11,098 bases of DNA, from positions 1 through 11,098 of the forward strand of contig DATJBC010000262.1 in NCBI GenBank assembly GCA_035515515.1. The letters are read 5' to 3'. The stretch is from DATJBC01 sp035515515. GTDB lineage: Bacteria; Actinomycetota; Acidimicrobiia; Acidimicrobiales; UBA8190. Under the pieces are notes generated by a model that worked only from the letters and a program-made list of their open reading frames with translations, did not search any database and was not told the DNA's origin. The position numbers and the translations under genes are program-made. Below are positions 1 through 6,250 of the stretch, one piece after another. Within the stretch, counting starts at the first letter, position 1; each line of letters opens with the position of its first letter.

Positions 1-1
1 T

Positions 2-244
2 TCCCGTCTGCTGTTCGCCCTCTCCGCCGTCGACCGGCTGTGCGTCGGCGACCTCGCCCTGGCGCTGGAGGTGTCCGACGACGCCGTGTCCTACGGGCTG
101 CGCATGCTGCGCACGGCCGGCCTGGTGAGCTTCCAGAAGGAGGGCCGCGTCGTCTACTACAGCCTGGCCCCGTCGTTCCCCCACCCGTTGCTCGAGCACT
201 GCCTCCGGCAGCTGCTCGCCATCGCCGCCCCCGAGGACGAGTGA
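2..244 (+). CDS. ArsR/SmtB-family metal-responsive repressor (3' part)
   Basis: Only the last 80 residues are present; the start lies upstream of the window. The fragment shows the ArsR winged-helix layout: a helix carrying DRLCVGDLA (fragment residues 11-19), a recognition helix around VSDDAVSYGLRML (24-36), then the beta wing QKEGRVVYYSLA (45-56). ArsR-family proteins bind operator DNA as dimers and release it on binding metal or metalloid. C14 sits where ArsR/CadC proteins have their ELCVCDL metal motif, but the second Cys is Gly here. The last helix carries H61, H66 and C67, which could form an alpha-5 type site as in SmtB-like zinc sensors; this is inference. The TGA at 242-244 overlaps the ATG of the permease by one base, so the two are co-translated and the permease is the likely target. 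Family is confident, inducer unknown. Confidence 0.87.
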   Translation, partial: SRLLFALSAVDRLCVGDLALALEVSDDAVSYGLRMLRTAGLVSFQKEGRVVYYSLAPSFPHPLLEHCLRQLLAIAAPEDE

Positions 245-1515
245 TGGGCGCGCTGCGCGCCGTCGGGCACGCCCTCGAGACCACCGGCTCGATGACCTGG
301 GAGATCCTGTGGGCGCTGGTCTTCGGCTTCGCCCTCAGTGCGCTGCTCCAGGCGGTCGTGCGTCGCAGCACCATCGAGCGACACCTCGGGGACGATGGGC
401 CCCGCGCCGTGGCCGTGGCCACGCTGGCGGGGGCGGCGTCCTCGTCGTGCTCGTACGCGGCCGTGGCCCTGGCCCGCGCCCTGGTGCGCAAGGGCGCCAG
501 CTTCACCGCCGCCCTGGCGTTCGAGATCGCCTCCACCAACCTGGTCGTCGAGCTGGGCATCGTGCTCGCCGTCTTGGTGGGGTGGCAGTTCACGGTGGGC
601 GAGTTCGCCGGGGGCCCCGTCATGATCGTGGTCGTCGCCCTGGCGTGCCGCCGCTTCCTGGGGCGACCCCTCGCCGAGGCGGCGCGGGCGCAGGCCGAGC
701 TCGGCCTGGCCGGGTCCATGGAGGGCCACGCCGCCATGGACATGAGCATCGACGCCCCCGGTGGCCCGTGGCGCCGCCTGCGCTCGCCCGGGGCCCTGAG
801 CGCCGTCTCCCGCGTCTTCGTGATGGAGTGGGCGGCTGTCCTGCGCGACGTGGCGCTCGGCCTGGTGGTGGCGGGCGCCGTGGCCGCCTGGGTCCCCACC
901 GGCTTCTGGCACCACTTCTTCTTCACCGGGCACCCGGGATGGACCGAGGTGTGGGGGCCCCTGGTGGGCCCGGTGATCGCCATGGCCAGCTTCGTGTGCT
1001 CGGTCGGCAACGTGCCGCTCGCCGCGGTGCTGTGGAACGCGGGGATGAGCTTCGGCGGAGTGGTCTCCTTCGTGTTCGCGGACCTCCTCATCCTCCCTGT
1101 GGTCGTCATCCACCGGCGCTACTACGGCACCCGCATGGCGCTGTTCGTCCTGGCCACCTACTACGGCGCCATCGTGGTGGCGGGCTACGTGGTCGAGCTC
1201 GTCTTCGCCGGGACGGGGCTGGTCCCCGCCGGCCGGCACGCCCGCGTGGCGGCACGGGCGTTGCACTGGGACCTGACGTCGGCCCTCGACATGGTGGCGC
1301 TGGTGCTGGCGCTCGTCCTCGTCGTCCGGTTCGTGCGCAGCGGCGGGCTGCCCATGCTGAAGGAGATGGGGGGCGCGCCGGGGGGCGCCGGGCACGCCCA
1401 CCACGACGGCGCCGCCGGCGACGCCCACAAGGGTGCGCGCCCCGGCCCCCTCGACGGCCCGGCCGGCGGCGCCCACCCCGGCCGGGGCAAGGCCGCGCCC
1501 GACGCCCACGATTAG
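244..1515 (+). CDS. ArsP/DUF318-type (YraQ-like) efflux permease with Met/His-rich loops
   Basis: A 423-residue polytopic membrane protein of the predicted permease family PF03773 (ArsP_1/DUF318). The ATG at 244 overlaps the ArsR stop, with GAGG at 233-236 as a weak ribosome site; an upstream in-frame start at 40 would lie inside the repressor. Two related halves each carry a Cys motif within a membrane segment: SSSCSYAA (66-73) and ASFVCSVGNVPLAA (248-261). Hydrophobic segments lie near 20-40, 58-80, 100-135, 195-217, 238-262, 272-290, 298-322 and 346-364. The central loop (159-168) contains M160, H162, M165 and M167. The C-terminal tail after 375 is Gly/Ala/Pro-rich with H384, H386, H387, H395, H411 and H422, consistent with metal handling. 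Campylobacter ArsP in this family exports trivalent organoarsenicals; other members are uncharacterised. With the adjacent repressor, regulated export of a thiophilic metal or metalloid is likely, but the substrate is not readable. Confidence 0.85.
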   Translation: MGALRAVGHALETTGSMTWEILWALVFGFALSALLQAVVRRSTIERHLGDDGPRAVAVATLAGAASSSCSYAAVALARALVRKGASFTAALAFEIASTNLVVELGIVLAVLVGWQFTVGEFAGGPVMIVVVALACRRFLGRPLAEAARAQAELGLAGSMEGHAAMDMSIDAPGGPWRRLRSPGALSAVSRVFVMEWAAVLRDVALGLVVAGAVAAWVPTGFWHHFFFTGHPGWTEVWGPLVGPVIAMASFVCSVGNVPLAAVLWNAGMSFGGVVSFVFADLLILPVVVIHRRYYGTRMALFVLATYYGAIVVAGYVVELVFAGTGLVPAGRHARVAARALHWDLTSALDMVALVLALVLVVRFVRSGGLPMLKEMGGAPGGAGHAHHDGAAGDAHKGARPGPLDGPAGGAHPGRGKAAPDAHD

Positions 1516-1518
1516 TCT
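1513..1518 (+). promoter_or_regulatory. -10-like box TAGTCT for the 1525 gene (leaderless arrangement)
   Basis: TAGTCT matches the actinobacterial TANNNT -10 form and ends 6 bases before the ATG at 1525, so transcription should begin at or next to the start codon. It overlaps the TAG stop of the permease (1513-1515). There is no Shine-Dalgarno sequence before 1525, and no -35 match stands out. Compare 2421-2426. Confidence 0.45.
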
Positions 1519-1524
1519 GCGCCC

Positions 1525-2379
1525 ATGGAGCCGCGAGCTGAGCTGCGCGCCAGCGTCGACCGCGTCCTGGGCCGGTCCGGCGCCTCGCCCACCGGGCCGG
1601 CGGAATGGGGGTTCCTCGACCGCACCGGCGTCCTCGACGACGCCGGGGCCGAGGACGAGCCGGCCGCCTTCGTGGCCGAGGAGATCATCGAGCTGCGCCG
1701 CGAGGTGGACGCCATGGCCTCGGAGCGCTGCCCCACCCGCAACGGGGCCCGCGACAGCGCCGAGCTGGCGTCGCGGATCCAGGCCGAACTCGAGGCGACG
1801 GAGCCCGCCGGCGACGGTGATCGGCCCGGCCTGTGGGAGCGGGCCCGGGCAGCCGCCTTCCTCTTCTACCTCGAGCGCACCGGGCGGGGCGCGGCCGGGG
1901 GCCGGCGCTCGCGCGCCGACGCCGTACCGTCGGCCGAGGCCGCCGCCTACGAGATCGCCCACCCGGTGCGCGTCCTCGACGTCACCACCGTCGGGCAGTG
2001 GCAGGCCACCACCAAGGTGACCCTGGCCCTCGACCCCACCCTGAGCGCGGCCCAGGTGGCCGCCCTGTGGCAGAAGATCCGCACCGCCGTGCTGCGCCAG
2101 GGGGCGCGGGGCCGCTCGATGAGCCGCAAGTCCTTGGCCCTGGCGCTCTTCGTGGCCCACCATCCCGGCCGTCCCTGGAAGGACCTGCGCCGCAGCTGGA
2201 ACCAGCTCTACGCCCACTGGGCGTTCAAGTCCCCGGACCTGCGGGTGTTCCGCAACGCCGCCGTGCGGGCCCGGGCCTATCTCCTCGAGCCGCCCGAGCT
2301 CGAGGGCGTGGCCGCCGGCACGTGGCAACGCGTGCACCGCCGGGCGGCCCGCCTCACCTCGGGCGCCAACAGCCGCTGA
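1525..2379 (+). CDS. Hypothetical protein, unrecognised family (284 aa)
   Basis: I do not recognise this protein. It has 284 residues with no signal peptide or membrane segment, so it is probably cytoplasmic. Residues 1-95 are acidic and largely helical (EEIIELRREVDAM, 52-64). An Arg/Gly-rich linker lies at 118-131. A compact C-terminal module spans 145-260: a beta stretch at 148-170 (RVLDVTTVGQWQ then TKVTLALD), a helix at 174-192, then basic helices with the striking SMSRKSLALALFVAHHPG (198-215), WKDLRRSWNQLY (218-229) and FRNAAVRARAYLL (242-254). The basic, aromatic helices suggest a nucleic-acid-binding or winged-helix-like fold, but this is only an impression. It begins 9 bases after the permease stop, yet has its own leaderless-type promoter, so a role with the permease is not implied. 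Codon use matches the neighbours and supports a real gene. Confidence 0.75.
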   Translation: MEPRAELRASVDRVLGRSGASPTGPAEWGFLDRTGVLDDAGAEDEPAAFVAEEIIELRREVDAMASERCPTRNGARDSAELASRIQAELEATEPAGDGDRPGLWERARAAAFLFYLERTGRGAAGGRRSRADAVPSAEAAAYEIAHPVRVLDVTTVGQWQATTKVTLALDPTLSAAQVAALWQKIRTAVLRQGARGRSMSRKSLALALFVAHHPGRPWKDLRRSWNQLYAHWAFKSPDLRVFRNAAVRARAYLLEPPELEGVAAGTWQRVHRRAARLTSGANSR

Positions 2380-2387
2380 CCACGGGC

Positions 2388-2417
2388 AGCGCCACGGCCG
2401 GCCGCCGCCGCGGCGCT
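2388..2417 (+). terminator. Hairpin between the 1525 and 2434 genes
   Basis: AGCGCC (2388-2393) pairs with GGCGCT (2412-2417), and after one A/C mismatch CGGC (2395-2398) pairs with GCCG (2407-2410), leaving an 8-base loop. It begins 9 bases after the upstream stop and ends 4 bases before the next -10-like box. There is no T run, so it is only a candidate terminator of the kind often seen in high-GC genomes. Confidence 0.35.
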
Positions 2418-2420
2418 CAC

Positions 2421-2426
2421 TAGTGT
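2421..2426 (+). promoter_or_regulatory. -10-like box TAGTGT for the Eis-like gene (leaderless arrangement)
   Basis: TAGTGT fits TANNNT and ends 7 bases before the GTG at 2434. The 2421-2433 stretch closely resembles 1513-1524: both start TAGT and end in TCTGCGCC just before the start codon. No Shine-Dalgarno is present. Together these suggest leaderless transcripts. Confidence 0.45.
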
Positions 2427-2433
2427 CTGCGCC

Positions 2434-3663
2434 GTGTCGGGCACGGCTCCCTCGGTGCGCACCATCGTCGCCTCGGACATCTACGGGTGGACCCGGGCCA
2501 TGGGCGTGGGCTTCCTCTACGGCGTGGCCGAGGGCTACGCCGAGTACTTCCTGGGCGACGTCGATCTCGGCCGGACGTGGGGCGCCTTCGACGGCGACGC
2601 CGTCGTCGGGACGTTGCGGTCGTTCCCCACCCCCTTCACCGTGCCCGGGCCGTCTGAGGTGACCGCCAGCGCCCTGACCAACGTCACGGTGTCGCCGAGC
2701 CACCGCCGCAGGGGACTGCTCACCCAGATGATCCAAGCCGAGCTGCGCCGTTCGGCCGGCGACGGCGAGCCGCTCAGCATCCTCATCGCCTCGGAGTACC
2801 CCATCTACGGGCGCTTCGGTTACGGCGCGGCCATCGAGGGGGCCGGCTACCGCATCGACCTGCGCGCCGCCCGCTTCCGCCGCGACCCGGTGGGAGCCGT
2901 CGAGCTCGTCGACCTGAAGACGCTGCGCAGCGAGGCCCCTCCCCTCTACGAGCGCATGCGCGCCGCGCAGCCCGGGGCCATCGGCAGGGACCGGCGCTGG
3001 TGGGACCGCCACCTGCACCAGGTGGAGGTGCCCGGCGCGGCGCCCCCCGAGGGGTATGCCGCCGTGTACCGCTCCCCCGCGGGCGACGCCGAGGGCTACG
3101 TGCGCTACCGCGCCAAGCAGGAGTGGGACAGCATGCGCAAGGAGGGCGCCCTCACCGTCGACGAGCTGGTGGCCACGTCCCCCCACGCCTACGAGCGCCT
3201 GTGGCGCTACTGCTGCGAGGTCGACCTCGTGACGTCGGTGCAGGCGGGCGACCGGGCCGTGGACGAGCCCCTGCCGTGGCTCCTGCACGACGGCCGGGCC
3301 GTGCGCCAGAGCGGCCGCTACGACTTCGTGTGGGTCCGCATCCTGGACGTGGTGCGCGCCCTGGAGGCCCGCCGCTACGCCGTGGAGGGCCGCCTGGTGG
3401 TCGAGATCACCGACGGCCTCGGCATCTCGGCGGGGCGTTTCGCCCTCGAGGGCGGCCCCGACGGCGCCCGCTGCGCCCCCACCGCCGAGGACGCGGAGCT
3501 GTCCATGGGCGTGGACACCCTGGGCTCGCTGTACGCCGGGGGGGTCTCGGCCCGCGCCCTGCACCGGACGGGCCGCATGGACGAGCACCGCCCCGGTGCC
3601 GTCGCCCGGGCCGAGATCATGTTCCGCTCCCCGGTCGTCCCCTGGTGCTCGACCTGGTTCTGA
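2434..3663 (+). CDS. Eis-like GNAT N-acetyltransferase
   Basis: A 409-residue protein with the two-GNAT-domain plus SCP2-like C-terminal layout of the Eis family, and about the length of M. tuberculosis Eis. Family members use acetyl-CoA to acetylate amines; mycobacterial Eis acetylates aminoglycosides at several positions and also protein lysines. The acetyl-CoA signature VTVSPSHRRRGLL lies at 84-96. The Eis-typical YGRFGYG (125-131) holds the tyrosine corresponding to general acid Tyr126 of M. tuberculosis Eis. The chain ends exactly in PWCSTWF, so a terminal Phe carboxylate is available, as used by Eis (Phe402) as the base. The second GNAT-like part covers roughly 150-290 and the SCP2-like part 300-409. 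The GTG start at 2434 is chosen because a -10-like box lies just before it and there is no Shine-Dalgarno. Physiological substrate unknown; resistance cannot be inferred from sequence alone. Confidence 0.88.
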   Translation: MSGTAPSVRTIVASDIYGWTRAMGVGFLYGVAEGYAEYFLGDVDLGRTWGAFDGDAVVGTLRSFPTPFTVPGPSEVTASALTNVTVSPSHRRRGLLTQMIQAELRRSAGDGEPLSILIASEYPIYGRFGYGAAIEGAGYRIDLRAARFRRDPVGAVELVDLKTLRSEAPPLYERMRAAQPGAIGRDRRWWDRHLHQVEVPGAAPPEGYAAVYRSPAGDAEGYVRYRAKQEWDSMRKEGALTVDELVATSPHAYERLWRYCCEVDLVTSVQAGDRAVDEPLPWLLHDGRAVRQSGRYDFVWVRILDVVRALEARRYAVEGRLVVEITDGLGISAGRFALEGGPDGARCAPTAEDAELSMGVDTLGSLYAGGVSARALHRTGRMDEHRPGAVARAEIMFRSPVVPWCSTWF

Positions 3664-3706
3664 CGCGGCCACCGCGGGCGCCCCGGCCCCAGACGCCGGC
3701 GCGCGC

Positions 3707-3712
3707 TACAAC
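3707..3712 (+). promoter_or_regulatory. Weak -10-like box TACAAC before the ABM-like gene
   Basis: TACAAC lies 30 bases before the ATG at 3743 and would give a leader of about 24 bases containing the Shine-Dalgarno GGGGAAGG (3731-3738). The last base departs from TANNNT, and no -35 is evident. Confidence 0.25.
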
Positions 3713-3742
3713 GGTGCCCTCGTCCCGACCGGGGAAGGCGCC

Positions 3743-4036
3743 ATGGGCATCATCGACATCACCACGTTCTCGCTGGCGGACGGCGTCACCGACGACCAGT
3801 TCCGGCAGGCCGACGCCACGATGCAGGCCGAGCACGTCTACCGCCAGCCCGGCATCGTCCGGCGCACGACGGCCCGCGGCGAGGGCGGGCGGTGGCTCGT
3901 CGTCACGCTGTGGGCCACGCGCCACGACGCCGAGGCCGCCGAGGGAGCCGCCCGGGCCGACGCCGTGGCCACGGGTTTCGCCCGCCTCCTGGACGCCACC
4001 ACCGTGACCTCGGCGCGCTACGAGACCCTCGATTGA
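3743..4036 (+). CDS. Small protein with ABM-like dimeric alpha/beta-barrel fold
   Basis: A 97-residue soluble protein. The start at 3743 is set by a strong Shine-Dalgarno (GGGGAAGG, 3731-3738, 4-base gap); the frame is open further upstream, but that part overlaps the Eis-like gene and looks non-coding. The pattern fits the ferredoxin-like dimeric barrel found in antibiotic-biosynthesis-monooxygenase and EthD-like proteins: strand IIDITTFSL (3-11), helix DDQFRQADATMQAE (17-30), strand GIVRRTTAR (37-45), strand RWLVVTLWAT (50-59), helix 61-83, and a final strand. Such small barrels include cofactor-free oxygenases, haem-degrading enzymes and proteins of unknown function. No catalytic residues can be assigned. 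It stands alone as a short transcription unit ending towards the VOC gene. Confidence 0.7.
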   Translation: MGIIDITTFSLADGVTDDQFRQADATMQAEHVYRQPGIVRRTTARGEGGRWLVVTLWATRHDAEAAEGAARADAVATGFARLLDATTVTSARYETLD

Positions 4037-4070
4037 CCGGGCCGCCGACGGCCGGTGCCGTCCCCGCCGC

Positions 4071-4087
4071 GCCCCGGCCGGCGGGGC
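4071..4087. terminator. Candidate bidirectional terminator hairpin
   Basis: GCCCCG (4071-4076) and CGGGGC (4082-4087) form a perfect 6-bp stem with a 5-base loop. It lies in the 52-base gap between two convergent genes (stops at 4036 and 4089), where a shared terminator is expected. There is no T run on either side, so support comes from position and stem only. Confidence 0.4.
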
Positions 4088-4088
4088 C

Positions 4089-4439
4089 TCACTGCTGCAC
4101 GAGCATCACGGGGTTCCCCTCGGGGTCGGTGATGGCGGCCAGGGTGGGGCCGTCGGGGACGTCGAAGGGCTCGGCCACGACCTCGCCCCCCAGCCGGCGG
4201 GCGTCCTCGAGGGCGGCGCGCAGGTCGCGCACCTGCACGTAGAGCGTCACGCCGCTGCGCTCGCCCTGCCGGAGGTGGCCGGCGGGGCCGGGCTCGGGCC
4301 CGCCCAGCCCCGGGGCGATGGGCATGATGAAGCCCTCGCCGATGTCCCAGTTGAACAGGTCGCGGTAGAAGGCCTTCTGCCCTTCGGGGTCACGGGCCTC
4401 GATCTCCCAGTGCACCACCGGTCTCGCCCAGTCGTCCAC
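4089..4439 (-). CDS. VOC-family (glyoxalase/bleomycin-resistance fold) protein
   Basis: A 116-residue single-module VOC protein. The start is the GTG at 4439, fixed by GGGAGG (4447-4452, minus strand) 7 bases upstream; the longer open frame to 4580 adds only low-complexity Arg/Gly/Pro sequence. The first module shows RPVVHWEIEARDPE (6-19) with AFYRDLFNWDI (23-33), the classic N-terminal strand-helix of the family. The second shows VTLYVQVRDLRAALEDA (64-80), then LGGEVV (83-88) and ITDPEGNPVMLVQ (103-115). H10 is the usual first metal ligand. The position often occupied by a Glu in the last strand is not acidic here, so metal binding or glyoxalase activity is doubtful. Family members include lyases, dioxygenases and drug-binding proteins. 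It is divergent from the CxxC protein at 4601. Family confident, function unknown. Confidence 0.82.
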   Translation of the reverse strand: MDDWARPVVHWEIEARDPEGQKAFYRDLFNWDIGEGFIMPIAPGLGGPEPGPAGHLRQGERSGVTLYVQVRDLRAALEDARRLGGEVVAEPFDVPDGPTLAAITDPEGNPVMLVQQ

Positions 4440-4492
4440 GCGCTCGCCTCCCGCTCCGGCGCCGGGCGGGGAACGCCGCCCTCGACGTCCCG

Positions 4493-4498
4493 AGCGTA
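4493..4498 (-). promoter_or_regulatory. -10-like box TACGCT for the VOC gene
   Basis: On the minus strand TACGCT (TANNNT form) lies 53 bases before the GTG at 4439, giving a leader of about 45-47 bases that includes the GGGAGG ribosome site. No clear -35 hexamer was seen at 16-18 bases. Confidence 0.35.
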
Positions 4499-4504
4499 AT
4501 TGCC

Positions 4505-4510
4505 GGGAAC
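4505..4510 (+). promoter_or_regulatory. GGGAAC box, possible ECF-sigma -35 for the CxxC gene
   Basis: GGGAAC is a typical -35 core for ECF sigma factors of actinobacteria and lies 90 bases before the AhpD-like gene, in the same divergent gap as the VOC promoter. The expected CGTT-type -10 about 16 bases downstream is not clearly present (CGCT at 4527-4530 is the nearest), so this is tentative. Confidence 0.2.
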
Positions 4511-4600
4511 CTTTCGGGCCCGAGGGCGCTCTTTCAAGGTGGCGCGCGGTGGGCGACGGCCCCGCCACACGAGCGCCCACGACGACACACGGAGGTCCCC

Positions 4601-5200
4601 ATGGCGAACGTCCCTCTCGTCACCAAGGGCACCGGCCTGGTCTCCCGGCTGGCGCTGCGCTACTCGCGCCGTCGCTTCGGCACGGTGGTCGAGCCGGCGG
4701 CGGCGGCCGCCCACCACAGCGGCGTGCTGCTCGCCATGGGGGCGCTCGAGACCGTGGTCGAGCGCGGCTGGCGACGCCTCCAGCCCGAGCTGCGATGGCT
4801 CGTCGTGCAGTCCTCGGCCGGTGACATCGGCTGCTCGTGGTGCACCGACTACGGCTATTTCGAGGGGGTGGAGCGCGGCGTGGACCCCGCCAAGGTGCGC
4901 GCCGTCGCCCACTGGCGCGACAGCGACCTCTTCGATCCCCGGGAGCGGGCGGTCCTCGAGTACGCCGAGGCGCTGACCATGACGCCGGCGGCGGTACCCG
5001 AGGAGCTCGTCGAGCGCCTGCACCGGCACTTCAGCGACGCCGAGATCGTGGAGCTGGCGGCCTGGGCTGCGCTGGAGAACTTCCGGTCCCGCCTCAACGC
5101 CGGCTTGGGGCTGCGCAGCCAGGGGTTCTCCGACAGCTGTGCGCTGCCGTCCCCGGCGGACCGAGGCGGGCGGGCCATGGCGGGCGCGCCCCCGGCCTGA
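4601..5200 (+). CDS. Carboxymuconolactone decarboxylase/AhpD-like protein with CxxC motif
   Basis: A 199-residue, all-helical soluble protein. The start is clear: GGAGG at 4591-4595 precedes the ATG by 5 bases. The family mark is the redox pair C78-S-W-C81 in GDIGCSWCTDYG (74-85), as in the AhpD/CMD fold, where the CxxC Cys pair serves peroxidase-type thiol chemistry. The helices that follow match the family: PRERAVLEYAEALTMTP and DAEIVELAAWAALENFRSRLN (the latter around 149-169). The last 25 residues are Pro/Gly/Ala-rich and probably disordered. Proteins like this are commonly annotated as CMD-family and tied to oxidative stress, but a substrate cannot be named. The gene stands alone, divergent from the VOC gene, and may share a control region with it. 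Confidence 0.83.
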   Translation: MANVPLVTKGTGLVSRLALRYSRRRFGTVVEPAAAAAHHSGVLLAMGALETVVERGWRRLQPELRWLVVQSSAGDIGCSWCTDYGYFEGVERGVDPAKVRAVAHWRDSDLFDPRERAVLEYAEALTMTPAAVPEELVERLHRHFSDAEIVELAAWAALENFRSRLNAGLGLRSQGFSDSCALPSPADRGGRAMAGAPPA

Positions 5201-5240
5201 GCCGGCGCGCACCATGCCGTGAACGACGCCCACCGGGCGC

Positions 5241-5246
5241 TACCGT
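5241..5246 (+). promoter_or_regulatory. -10-like box TACCGT for the ROK kinase gene
   Basis: TACCGT (TANNNT form) would place the transcript start near 5253 and give a leader of about 38 bases holding the Shine-Dalgarno at 5274-5281. It sits in the 90-base gap after the CxxC gene. No -35 match stands out. Confidence 0.35.
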
Positions 5247-5273
5247 GAGATGCGCACCGAGGAGCGGCACGCG

Positions 5274-5290
5274 GGCGGAGGTTGGCAACC
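5274..5290 (+). promoter_or_regulatory. Shine-Dalgarno followed by palindrome GGTTGGCAACC
   Basis: GGCGGAGG (5274-5281) is the ribosome site that decides for the ATG at 5291 over the TTG at 5282. The 11 bases 5280-5290 form a perfect palindrome around one central G, touching both the Shine-Dalgarno and the start codon. It could be a small operator half-site pair or chance; a one-base loop cannot fold as an RNA hairpin. Confidence 0.4.
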
Positions 5291-6250
5291 ATGGCGCAGG
5301 TTGCTGCGGGCGTCGATCTGGGGGGGACGAAGATCCAGGCGGTCGTGGTGGCCGACGGTGCCGTCGTCGGCCAGGCCCGTCACGCCACGCCCAAGACGGA
5401 CGCGCACGACGTCATGGACGAGATCGTGGCCAGCATCCACGCCGCCCTCGACAGCGCCGGCATCGGCCCCTCGGACCTCTTCGCCATCGGCATCGGGACG
5501 CCCGGCTCGGTCGACGCCACCACCGGGCACGTGTCCAAGGCGGCCAACGTCCCCGGCTTCGTGGAGGACGTGCCGCTCGGCCCCACGGTGCGCGCCGCGT
5601 TCGCCGGGACGCCTGTCCTCATCGACAACGACGTCAACGCGGCGACCATGGGCGAGTACCGGCGGGGTGCCGGCCAGCCCTACCGCGACGTGCTCGGCGT
5701 GTTCGTGGGGACGGGCGTGGGCGGAGGCGTCGTGATCGACGGCCGGCTGCGGCGGGGCCGGGGCACCGTGGGCGAGATCGGCCACACCCTGGTGCGCCCG
5801 GCCGGGCGCCGCTGCAGCTGCGGGCTCCTCGGCTGCCTCGAGGCCTACGCCGGGCGGCTCTCCATCGAGCACGCGGCGCGGCACCGCCTCGAGAAGGGGC
5901 ACAAGACCAAGCTGTTCGAGATCATGGAGCGCAAAGGCCGCGACCGGGTGACGAGCTCGGTGATCGCCGACGCCCTCGAGCAGCACGACCCCGTGACCGT
6001 CGAGCTGATCGACGAGGCGGTCGAGGCGCTCGGCGTGGCGCTGTCGAATGCCCAGAACCTCATGGAGTTCGATGCCATCGTGCTGGGGGGCGGGCTGGGG
6101 GACCGCCTGGGCGAGCCCTTCGTCCGCCGCGTGGAGCGGGCCATGGCCACCACGCTGCGCTTCCCCGAGCAGCCTCCCGTGGTACTGCCCACCGAGCTCG
6201 GGGACCTGTCGGGGGCGGTGGGCGCCACCGTGCTGCTCCAAGAAGGGTGA
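5291..6250 (+). CDS. ROK-family sugar kinase (glucokinase-like)
   Basis: A complete 319-residue ROK kinase, phosphorylating a hexose (probably glucose or an N-acetylhexosamine) with ATP or another phosphoryl donor. There is no N-terminal DNA-binding domain, so it is an enzyme rather than a ROK repressor. Motifs in order: phosphate-binding DLGGTK (9-14); GIGTPGSVD (67-75); IDNDVNAATMGEY (111-123) with catalytic Asp D114; GTGVGGGVVIDG (140-151); GEIGH (161-165) and the zinc site H165 with CSCGLLGC (175-182), followed by E184; and a C-terminal LGGGLGDR segment. All catalytic and zinc residues are present. The ATG at 5291 is preferred to the in-frame TTG at 5282 because of Shine-Dalgarno spacing. 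Its TGA (6248-6250) overlaps the GTG start of the next gene, so the two are probably co-translated. The exact sugar cannot be read from sequence. Confidence 0.92.
   Translation: MAQVAAGVDLGGTKIQAVVVADGAVVGQARHATPKTDAHDVMDEIVASIHAALDSAGIGPSDLFAIGIGTPGSVDATTGHVSKAANVPGFVEDVPLGPTVRAAFAGTPVLIDNDVNAATMGEYRRGAGQPYRDVLGVFVGTGVGGGVVIDGRLRRGRGTVGEIGHTLVRPAGRRCSCGLLGCLEAYAGRLSIEHAARHRLEKGHKTKLFEIMERKGRDRVTSSVIADALEQHDPVTVELIDEAVEALGVALSNAQNLMEFDAIVLGGGLGDRLGEPFVRRVERAMATTLRFPEQPPVVLPTELGDLSGAVGATVLLQEG

Noticed and set aside
40..243. Extended start of the permease at 40
   Set aside because: It overlaps the ArsR coding frame in another frame and yields Arg/Pro-rich sequence; the ATG at 244 overlaps the ArsR stop as expected for a coupled pair.
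157..3672. A 1171-codon open frame on the minus strand
   Set aside because: It lies antisense to the permease, the 284-residue protein and the Eis-like gene, its composition is Gly/Ala/His/Arg-rich with no domain, and such long antisense frames arise from strong third-position GC bias.
4440..4580. N-terminal extension of the VOC protein to 4580
   Set aside because: Extra residues are low-complexity Arg/Gly/Pro, would overlap the promoter region, and the GTG at 4439 has a well-spaced GGGAGG.
5250..5735. Frame starting at ATG 5250, possible leaderless gene
   Set aside because: Only 3 bases after the -10-like box, and the translation beyond the start is an out-of-frame shadow of the ROK kinase.
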